A stretch of 6,037 nucleotides of DNA from Thermoplasmata archaeon (GTDB lineage Archaea; Thermoplasmatota; Thermoplasmata; SG8-5; JAGLSY01). Position 1 is the stretch's first letter; each line of letters starts with the position of its first letter. Positions 1 through 4,368 of the stretch are shown here, piece after piece. The stretch lies in contig JAGLSY010000198.1 in NCBI GenBank assembly GCA_023135545.1, positions 1 to 6,037 of the forward strand, written 5' to 3'. The position numbers and the translations under genes were made by a program. The notes beneath the pieces were generated by a model. The model was not told where the DNA came from. It did no database searches and was given only the letters and a program-made list of their open reading frames with translations.

Positions 1-347
1 CCGTCGCCGCCGCAGAAGGCGATGATGTCCACACCGGCCTCTACCAGTTTCGCGACCCCCGTTTTTGTATCCTCGGCATTTGACGGATCCCCTGGCATGT
101 AAACCACTTCATAACCAGTCATGCCAACTTCCTTGAGACAATCCTCGCCCATGGCCCCGCCGCATGTGTAGATTTTGTCATTGAAGTTGGCGAGGGCTTG
201 CAGAAATTCCAGGGCACTGTCCGGAGCAACCGGTTGGCCTCCCATCTTTGTGGCCTTCTCTTGGGTCGCCTGGCCGTCGCTCCCCTTGAGGCCCACCTTG
301 CCGCCAATGCCAGCAATCGGGTTTACGAGAAATCCCAGTTTGAGCAT
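1..347 (-). CDS. ATP-NAD kinase-like protein, N-terminal part (C-terminus outside the window)
   Basis: This is probably an NAD kinase of the archaeal COG3199 type, which phosphorylates NAD to NADP in the cytoplasm using ATP or polyphosphate. About 115 residues are visible. The protein opens with MLKLGFLVNPIAGIGGKVGL followed by KGSDG at residues 21-25, the N-terminal signature I associate with this family. Its nucleotide-fold part ends in GVDIIAFCGGD (residues 105-115), and the GGDG motif that binds substrate in NAD/diacylglycerol kinases is cut by the window edge. The start at 347 is constrained because an in-frame TGA lies at 360-362. No convincing Shine-Dalgarno site precedes it, and AT-rich TATA-like sequence lies 25-45 nt upstream, so a short-leader or leaderless transcript is likely. 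Kinase activity on NAD is inferred from the family. The C-terminal half, which would separate NAD kinase from AcoX-like relatives, is not visible. Confidence 0.85.
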   Translation of the reverse strand, partial: MLKLGFLVNPIAGIGGKVGLKGSDGQATQEKATKMGGQPVAPDSALEFLQALANFNDKIYTCGGAMGEDCLKEVGMTGYEVVYMPGDPSNAEDTKTGVAKLVEAGVDIIAFCGGD

Positions 348-369
348 GCAAGGTGTATTTCATTACATG

Positions 370-392
370 ATATTAAAAATTGTATTTTTAAA
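370..392 (-). promoter_or_regulatory. TATA-like promoter of the NAD kinase gene, containing an inverted repeat
   Basis: Read on the minus strand, this stretch is TTTAAAAATA, then CAA, then TTTTTAATA. It holds two overlapping TATA-like boxes, centred near 388 and 375. Allowing about 26 nt to the start, they would place transcription near 361 (14-nt leader) or next to the ATG at 347 (leaderless). The same bases form an inverted repeat, TTAAAAAT-TGT-ATTTTTAA (373-391), which could be an operator half-site pair or simply a by-product of AT-richness. The call rests on position and composition only. Confidence 0.45.
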
Positions 393-543
393 TCTCCTCT
401 ATAATCCCCCACTCTTCCGCCAAGCTGGCAATTGAAAATACCTCCGTTGGAGCAATGTATACCCGCCTTCCGACCCCCCGCCGCACTGAGACAATACTGG
501 GACCCATGCTGATACATCAATGATATCCCTCCCAGGTTGTTGG

Positions 544-554
544 CAAAAAAATAT
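544..554 (+). promoter_or_regulatory. TATA-like box of the small plus-strand gene
   Basis: The plus strand reads CAAAAAAATAT here, an A/T-rich box centred about 31 nt before the ATG at 581. That spacing fits an archaeal TATA box driving a leaderless or nearly leaderless mRNA from 581. It fits the alternative ATG at 563 poorly, since transcription would begin after that codon. Between the two divergent promoters (393-543) I see no other gene, only a short CTCC-GTT-GGAG hairpin (442-452). Confidence 0.4.
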
Positions 555-580
555 GAACCACCATGTCAATACACTCCCAG

Positions 581-856
581 ATGGCAGACCGCAACTTCAG
601 CCCCGAGATCCACGAGATAATGGCCCGGGAGATGGGCGAGATGGGAGCGTATTTTGTAAAGAAGCAATGCATGGAACTGGCCATCATGCCGGACCACATC
701 ACCACGCGGGATATTCCCAGGCTTGCCAGCGCACTGTCGGCGGCCATGGGAGATTTTGGCGCAGACAAGTCCAGAAGGATAATCAGGGACATGTATGCCC
801 TGATAAGAATTGAAGAGATGATGCGTGCCGAAGCCGAAACGAACTCTCAGGATTAA
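581..856 (+). CDS. Small conserved-looking protein of unknown function (91 aa)
   Basis: This is a 91-residue acidic, Met-rich, helical protein with no signal peptide or membrane segment, so it is probably cytoplasmic. Visible features are an N-terminal helix (SPEIHEIMAREMGEMGAYFV, residues 7-26), a KKQC motif at 27-30, LAIMPDHI at 33-40, a DIPRLASALSAAM helix at 44-56, then DFGADKSRRII (58-68) and a final charged helix. The pattern KQC-x2-L-x-I-x-P-x2-I-x3-D-x-P-x-L-A-x2-L-S-x2-M-x2-F-G resembles small archaeal proteins or domains I recall without a known function; I cannot name a family. I chose the ATG at 581 because a TATA-like box lies about 31 nt upstream and neither ATG has a Shine-Dalgarno site. 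An in-frame ATG at 563 would add six residues (MSIHSQ). It is the only plus-strand gene here, divergent from the NAD kinase and convergent with adk. Confidence 0.72.
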   Translation: MADRNFSPEIHEIMAREMGEMGAYFVKKQCMELAIMPDHITTRDIPRLASALSAAMGDFGADKSRRIIRDMYALIRIEEMMRAEAETNSQD

Positions 857-916
857 TATTCTGGCCTGTCTTATTTCAGCCCTTTTTCAAGTATACTCTA
901 TTCAAATGCCAAATTA
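857..916. terminator. Convergent intergenic gap with a weak T-tract
   Basis: Sixty AT-rich bases separate the ends of two convergent genes. On the plus strand CCCTTTTTC (880-888) supplies a five-T run about 26 nt after the TAA of the small gene, which could serve as an archaeal oligo-U terminator. On the minus strand only short T runs follow adk (ATAATTTGG near 908-916). No strong hairpin is visible. Confidence 0.3.
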
Positions 917-1543
917 TTATTCGATGGCCGCGAGAACGTTCTGGAAGGTCTCCTCGATGCTGTTGCCAGTAGGGATATTCTTCAGTAGCCCCCGCTCCTC
1001 GTAGAAGCCTATCAGAGGCTCGGTAAGGGTTCTATAGGTGTCCAGCCGTTTTGTCACTGTGGCCTCCGTGTCATCATCCCGCTGGAAGAGTTCCCCGCCG
1101 CAGATGTCGCATTTCCCCTCAACCTTCGACGGCTTGCCAGTTATGTTGTAGACCGCGTTGCAATCCCTGCAGGTTCGGCGTCCCATCAACCTTCCCATGA
1201 GGATTTCCGTGTCCACCACGATGTTGAGAACCATGTCCACGTTATCTGTGGCCTCCATGGCCCTGGCCTGCTCCATAGTTCTCGGGAAGCCGTCCAGGAT
1301 ATAGCCGGATGCACAGTCCGGAAGTGTGATTCTCTCTTTAATCAGGGAAATTATCAATTCATCCGGAACCAGCCGGCCGCTGTCCATGTATTTCTTAGCT
1401 TCCAGGCCCAACTCCGTACCTTCACCCAGTGCCTTTCTCAGCAAGTCACCGGTGGAAATCTGTGGTATTCCGAACTTCTCGACCAGCAACTGTGCCTGCG
1501 TACCCTTTCCCGCTCCCGGCGGTCCCAACAAAATTATCTTCAT
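917..1543 (-). CDS. adk: Adenylate kinase, bacterial-type long form with zinc lid
   Basis: Adenylate kinase interconverts ATP + AMP and 2 ADP in the cytoplasm. The 208-residue protein has the full family pattern: P-loop GPPGAGKGT (7-15), AMP-binding STGDLLR (30-36), GYILDGFPRT (80-89), the lid between about 118 and 155, and the closing RLDTYRTLTEPLIGFYEE segment (166-183). The lid carries four cysteines, C125-x2-C128 and C145-x2-C148, expected to bind a structural zinc. The length matches the long bacterial type; it is unlike the P-loop-only archaeal AdkA type. I chose the ATG at 1543 because AGGAGG lies 7 nt upstream and translation then begins MKIILLGPPG; an upstream in-frame start at 1570 would add nine residues and place that ribosome binding site inside the gene. 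It follows the RAM-domain gene by 35 bp, probably in one operon. Confidence 0.96.
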   Translation of the reverse strand: MKIILLGPPGAGKGTQAQLLVEKFGIPQISTGDLLRKALGEGTELGLEAKKYMDSGRLVPDELIISLIKERITLPDCASGYILDGFPRTMEQARAMEATDNVDMVLNIVVDTEILMGRLMGRRTCRDCNAVYNITGKPSKVEGKCDICGGELFQRDDDTEATVTKRLDTYRTLTEPLIGFYEERGLLKNIPTGNSIEETFQNVLAAIE

Positions 1544-1550
1544 CAATATT

Positions 1551-1556
1551 CCTCCT
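1551..1556 (-). promoter_or_regulatory. Strong Shine-Dalgarno site of adk
   Basis: CCTCCT on the plus strand is AGGAGG on the minus strand, 7 nt before the ATG at 1543. It decides that start over the in-frame ATG at 1570. Having a full ribosome binding site fits adk being the second gene of its transcript, unlike the first genes in this window, which have short leaders. Confidence 0.85.
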
Positions 1557-1578
1557 GATATCAAACACACAAATCGAA

Positions 1579-1839
1579 CTAGTGGTAAAGCCCTTCCAGT
1601 TCCTTCAGAAACTCATCCTCGATAAAGGTCTTGGTGCTGGTCACGCCCTTCAAGCCTCTGATCTTCTTTATAACGACTCCGGCAACCTCGTTGTGGTCAC
1701 TCCCCTCTACACGAACCACAAAATCCACAGAGCCCAGGACAGGAGTAACCTCTATAACCTCCTCCATCTTTAGAAGTTTTTCATAAACTTCTAACTCCAC
1801 GCTTGGCTCCACTACCACCAGCACTATACCTCTTGTCAA
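1579..1839 (-). CDS. Stand-alone Lrp/AsnC ligand-binding (RAM) domain protein
   Basis: This 86-residue protein is a single RAM (Lrp/AsnC C-terminal) domain with no DNA-binding helix-turn-helix. The visible pattern is strand VLVVVEP (6-12), helix VEVYEKLLKMEEV-like (14-28), strand IEVTPVLGSVDFVVRVEG (29-46) with the family G36-x2-D39 turn, helix NEVAGVVIKKIRGL (50-63) and strand GVTSTKTFI (65-73). Such domains form dimers and higher oligomers and bind amino acids or other small effectors at subunit interfaces; stand-alone versions may sense metabolites or co-assemble with full-length Lrp proteins. The ligand is unknown. An in-frame TGA sits directly before the first codon, so the start must be the TTG at 1839, preceded by GGTGG at 1844-1848, or the GTG at 1824, which would lose the first residues of the domain. 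I favour TTG. It lies directly upstream of adk, a pairing whose meaning is unclear. Confidence 0.85.
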   Translation of the reverse strand: MTRGIVLVVVEPSVELEVYEKLLKMEEVIEVTPVLGSVDFVVRVEGSDHNEVAGVVIKKIRGLKGVTSTKTFIEDEFLKELEGLYH

Positions 1840-1872
1840 TCAGGCCACCGCTTTATGATAATGCCGCAGGAG

Positions 1873-1882
1873 ATATATTATT
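1873..1882 (-). promoter_or_regulatory. TATA-like box upstream of the RAM-domain and adk genes
   Basis: The minus strand reads GGAAAATAATATATCTCC across this site. A TATA box here would start transcription near 1851, giving a leader of about 12 nt that still contains the GGTGG before the TTG start. It sits in the 51-bp gap after the permease stop codon. No T-rich terminator is seen in that gap, so read-through from the exporter genes is also possible. Confidence 0.45.
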
Positions 1883-1890
1883 TTCCATGT

Positions 1891-3018
1891 CTAATCATGC
1901 TTCCATGATGTCAGCAAGACCCCGAGCACGAATATCACGATGGCCAACACCACCAGGATGACAGTGCTCGTCATCAGCGTCCCCTCATCCAGGGTAATCA
2001 TGGCGGCCCTCATGCCCTCGTTCACGTAGTACAGTGGCAGGAAGTTGGCAACGGTCTTGAGGAAGTCCGGCATAGTTTCCAGCGGGAAGAAGGTGCCGGA
2101 GAGGAACATCATGGGGAACATGACGGCATTGGCGGCCGCCTGGGCTCCATCCGCATCCTTCACGAACCTGGTAATCAACATACCGATCCCCGAGAAGGCA
2201 AAGACGTTGAGCAGGACGAATAACGGCAGGAAGAGGTTGATGTGCGGCCTCAGCCCGAAGAGCCCCATGCCGACCAGCAGAATCGAGATGGTTGAAAGGA
2301 CGGCCATGCACAGTTGATAGAGAATATTGGCCAGTAGCCACTCCGACCGCGATAGCGGCGTAGTGGCTAGCTTTCTCAATATGCCCTTCTGCCTCAGTTC
2401 GGTGTTCATTCCCACGGTGCCGAAAAGGGCCGTGGTCATGACCGACATGGCGATGATGCCCGGGGCGAAGAAATCGATGTATTCGAAATCATCCGAGACT
2501 GTGGTCTCCATCTCAAGAACCAGAACATCGGGCGCGCCGCTGGCTCCCTTGTTGACCCCGTCGATTATGGAATTCAATATGCCGATCTTGGTCATCGCCG
2601 CACTGTTGGCCGGGTCGTAGACTATCTTGACGCTCACGGTCTCGTTGACCGGCAGCCCCGTCGTTCGCGAGAGCATTATGGCATCGAACTGGTCCGAGTA
2701 TCCTTCCGGAATTATCAGCATGGCATTGGCCTTGTGGTCAATAAGATACTGGCCCGGCTCCTCCGATGGGTCAACATCGGTCACGCCGAACAGCCCGGTG
2801 GAGTTTATCATCGCGGTGAGGTTCCGGGCATTTGGGCCGCCGTCCAGGTCCTGAACCAGCAGGTCGTACTCCATCTCTCCCTGGTCCTGGAATATGAAGC
2901 CGAAAAGCAACATCAAAATGATTGGAAATAGTAGTACAAAGAACATGCTGGCCTTGTTCCTGTGAAACTCCTTGAGCAGCATTATGAGGTTGGCGTAGAT
3001 GAGTTTTGCATCCATCAT
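1891..3018 (-). CDS. ABC-2 type transporter permease
   Basis: This is the membrane subunit of an ABC exporter, working with the ATPase encoded just upstream. The 375-residue protein has the layout of ABC-2 permeases: a cytoplasmic start, TM1 at about 24-43 (SMFFVLLFPIILMLLFGFIF), a large extracytoplasmic domain (about 45-180) with the typical LLVQDLDGG and AMLIIPEGYSD segments, then five hydrophobic segments at about 183-205, 228-253, 258-283, 294-314 and 350-371. The motif FPMMFLSGTFFPLETMP (301-317) is the conserved ABC-2 loop. The substrate cannot be read from sequence; relatives export drugs, lipids or glycans, and some act without a known substrate. Its ATG overlaps the TGA of the ATPase gene as ATGA, so the two are translationally coupled. 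A second ATG follows at once (MMDAK) and has the better spacing from the ribosome binding site. Confidence 0.93.
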   Translation of the reverse strand: MMDAKLIYANLIMLLKEFHRNKASMFFVLLFPIILMLLFGFIFQDQGEMEYDLLVQDLDGGPNARNLTAMINSTGLFGVTDVDPSEEPGQYLIDHKANAMLIIPEGYSDQFDAIMLSRTTGLPVNETVSVKIVYDPANSAAMTKIGILNSIIDGVNKGASGAPDVLVLEMETTVSDDFEYIDFFAPGIIAMSVMTTALFGTVGMNTELRQKGILRKLATTPLSRSEWLLANILYQLCMAVLSTISILLVGMGLFGLRPHINLFLPLFVLLNVFAFSGIGMLITRFVKDADGAQAAANAVMFPMMFLSGTFFPLETMPDFLKTVANFLPLYYVNEGMRAAMITLDEGTLMTSTVILVVLAIVIFVLGVLLTSWKHD

Positions 3019-3941
3019 TCCTCACCCCCAGTGGTAAGGGACTCGCCGGTAAGCGATAGAAATACCTCTTCCAGGTTGGCCTTCCTGATGTCCAGCCCGT
3101 CGTATTTTATGTCCCTGGCCTTGAGATTGTTCAGTATTTCCACCACCTGGTCGTTGTTACTGGCCTCGATGGTGACGGTTCCGTTTTCCCGGTTTTCCAG
3201 GGTCAGCCCCAGGTTCTTGGCCACCTCTTCGACCCCGGGGCCAGCACCCCTGATGGACACATGGATGGTCGAACAGTATTGGTCGATCAACTGGCTGGTG
3301 GTTCCGTGGGCGATTATGTCGCCCTTGGAGATGATCGCCACATCATCGGCCAGCACCTCGGCCTCTTCCATGTAATGGGTCGTGAGAAAGATGGTCTTCC
3401 CGCTCTTTTTCAACCCCTTGATGACATCCCACACATCCCGCCTTGCCCTGGGGTCCAGGCCGGTAGTGGGCTCGTCCAGGAAGACGATTTCCGGATCATT
3501 TACCAGCGCGACTGCAATCCCAACGCGCTGTTTCAGACCGCCGGAGAGGTTCATGTACAGCTGGTCGCGGTGTTCGGTCAGGTTCACCAGCTCCAGCAGC
3601 TCGTCAATGTCCGGCTCTCCCTTGAAGAGCCGGGAATAATATTGTACGGTTTCCCGAACGGTAAGCCTGTCAAAGGAGCTGAATTCCTGGGGCAAAACCC
3701 CAATTCTCCGAAGAATGTCTGTTCTATTCTTCTTTATATCCAGCCCGAGTATGTTGACCTGGCCAGATGTCGCGGTCCTTATGGTCTCGATAATCTCCAC
3801 CGTGGTGGTCTTGCCGGCCCCGTTGGGCCCCAGAAATGCAAATACCTGACCCTCCTTGACATCGAAGCTTATCCCGTTTACCGCGATCAACTCGTCATAA
3901 ACCTTGACCAGCCCCCTCACCTGGATGATTGTCTCGGACAT
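3015..3941 (-). CDS. ABC transporter ATP-binding protein (DrrA/CcmA-like)
   Basis: This is the cytoplasmic ATPase that drives the ABC-2 permease encoded next. All nucleotide-binding motifs are present in the 308-residue protein: Walker A GPNGAGKTT (38-46), Q-loop VLPQE with Q85, signature LSGGLKQR (132-139), Walker B IVFLDEP (152-158) followed by the D-loop GLDP (161-164), and the switch histidine H189 in LTTHYMEEAE. After about residue 215 comes a C-terminal extension of some 95 residues with a beta-alpha-beta look (TIHVSIRG, TVTIEAS), as in DrrA-type exporter ATPases. The signature has Leu where Gln is commonest, which is frequent in this subfamily. The ATG at 3941 is supported by GAGGAG 8 nt upstream. 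It overlaps the permease by ATGA and is the first gene of the operon, following a 427-bp gap. Confidence 0.96.
   Translation of the reverse strand: MSETIIQVRGLVKVYDELIAVNGISFDVKEGQVFAFLGPNGAGKTTTVEIIETIRTATSGQVNILGLDIKKNRTDILRRIGVLPQEFSSFDRLTVRETVQYYSRLFKGEPDIDELLELVNLTEHRDQLYMNLSGGLKQRVGIAVALVNDPEIVFLDEPTTGLDPRARRDVWDVIKGLKKSGKTIFLTTHYMEEAEVLADDVAIISKGDIIAHGTTSQLIDQYCSTIHVSIRGAGPGVEEVAKNLGLTLENRENGTVTIEASNNDQVVEILNNLKARDIKYDGLDIRKANLEEVFLSLTGESLTTGGEE
3019..3026 (-). promoter_or_regulatory. Ribosome binding site of the permease, with two adjacent ATG codons
   Basis: The minus strand reads GGTGAGGA then ATGATGG. GGTGA, the common archaeal Shine-Dalgarno core, lies 3 nt before the first ATG (3018) and 6 nt before the second (3015). 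The second is the more usual distance, so the protein may really start one residue later. The site lies inside the last codons of the ATPase gene. Confidence 0.6.
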
Positions 3942-4003
3942 GTTCTCAACTCCTCTTTCTCAATCGCCTTCCGAATGGCAATATGTACCGTCCGAAGACT
4001 AAC

Positions 4004-4019
4004 GCATATAAAAAAAAAT
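4004..4019 (-). promoter_or_regulatory. TATA-like region upstream of the exporter operon
   Basis: The minus strand reads ATTTTTTTTTATATGC, with TTTATATG centred near 4008. A start about 26 nt downstream would give a leader of roughly 40 nt carrying the GAGGAG site. A weaker alternative, GTACATATTG, lies nearer the gene (about 3979-3988). The nine-T run in the same place could instead be the end of an upstream transcript, so the assignment is uncertain. Confidence 0.35.
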
Positions 4020-4053
4020 CGCTGGAAGGTAGTATTAATCCACTCATCTACCT
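4010..4053 (-). terminator. Hairpin followed by nine T on the minus strand
   Basis: On the minus strand AGGTAG (4053-4048) and CTACCT (4032-4027) can pair around a 15-nt loop. TCCAGCGA and then nine T (4018-4010) follow. Long T tracts terminate archaeal transcription, so a minus-strand transcript from the repeat region or from the STAND gene could end here. The stem is short and the T tract is 8 nt away, so the hairpin may be incidental. Confidence 0.35.
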
Positions 4054-4151
4054 GATAAAAAGGCAGCACATGTACTTCCCACCCCAGACATTGATATCCC
4101 CCCACCGTAAGCCTTATCTTTTATCCTCGCTGCGCTGGCCAACCCTCCAGA

Positions 4152-4171
4152 ATCAAAACCCGGGTTTTGAT
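4152..4171. repeat. Perfect 20-bp palindrome
   Basis: ATCAAAACCC is followed directly by its exact reverse complement GGGTTTTGAT. As DNA it could be a symmetric protein-binding site. As RNA it would form an 8-bp stem with a CCGG loop. It is the first hairpin of repeat copy 1, and its counterpart in copy 2 keeps the pairing with different bases, which favours an RNA or cruciform role over a sequence-specific operator. Confidence 0.8.
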
Positions 4172-4220
4172 AAAATAGTTGCGTCCAGATGAAGGGAAGA
4201 CGCGCAACTAAAAAAGAAAA
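4152..4220. repeat. Two-hairpin repeat unit, copy 1
   Basis: This is the first of two copies of a unit of about 70 nt. It begins with a perfect palindrome (4152-4171), then a TAAAA linker, then TAGTTGC (4176-4182) paired with GCAACTA (4204-4210). Inside that stem GTC pairs with GAC across a 2-nt bulge, leaving a 13-nt loop. It ends with the tail AAAAAGAAAA (4211-4220). TTGAYAAAATAGTTGC and CAACTAAAAAAGAAAA are shared with copy 2; the interior is not. Read on the minus strand, the tail is a T tract (TTTTCTTTTT) preceding the hairpins. The strand and function are unknown. Confidence 0.75.
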
Positions 4221-4237
4221 GGGTCACTCATCCTAAA

Positions 4238-4307
4238 TCAAGCCCATTACATGTGCTTGACAAAATAGTTGCATGGACTTCAAGAAGTCCACAACTAAAA
4301 AAGAAAA
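4238..4307. repeat. Two-hairpin repeat unit, copy 2
   Basis: This is the second copy of the unit, offset about 90 bp. The first hairpin pairs TCAAGC (4238-4243) with GCTTGA (4255-4260), and after one mismatch CAT pairs with ATG around a TAC loop. A CAAAA linker follows. In the second hairpin TAGTTG (4266-4271) pairs with CAACTA (4292-4297), and after a 2-nt bulge TGGACTT pairs with AAGTCCA around a CAAG loop. The tail is AAAAAGAAAA (4298-4307). The outer stems match copy 1, while the inner stems differ but still pair. A third partial start of the unit, AACCAAGCCC, lies at 4333-4342. Confidence 0.75.
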
Positions 4308-4342
4308 CTCGGGTTGGCCTGCTCGGAGCATAAACCAAGCCC
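4297..4342 (-). terminator. Putative terminator of the STAND ATPase gene
   Basis: On the minus strand, 27 nt after the TGA at 4369, GGGCTTGG (4342-4335) can pair with CCAACCC (4317-4311) with one bulged base, around an inner TGCT-CCG-AGCA hairpin. GAG and then TTTTCTTTTTT (4307-4297) follow. A stem plus T-rich tract just after a gene is a reasonable terminator. The T tract doubles as the tail of repeat copy 2, so terminator and repeat functions may be the same thing. Confidence 0.5.
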
Positions 4343-4368
4343 CACCCCACGTACCTGGAAGCCAATTC

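Noticed and set aside
1544..1570. Upstream ATG of adk at 1570
   Set aside because: It would put a strong AGGAGG inside the coding region and add nine residues before the standard MKIILLGPPG start.
3261..4055. Long plus-strand open frame of 264 codons opposite the exporter ATPase
   Set aside because: It lies antisense to a gene with every ABC motif intact, its product has no recognisable domain and it runs through the operon's leader. It is a by-product of codon bias on the other strand.
3929..4192. Plus-strand open frame of 87 codons spanning the intergenic region
   Set aside because: No ribosome binding site, biased low-complexity translation without a domain, and overlap with the exporter gene start and the repeat.
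4152..4307. CRISPR array
   Set aside because: Only two units, each with an internally variable, self-pairing centre and not a constant repeat with unique spacers; no cas genes nearby.
4152..4307. Tandem tRNA or C/D box small RNA
   Set aside because: The unit length is near 70 nt, but there is no acceptor stem, T-loop or anticodon arm, and no convincing paired C and D boxes.
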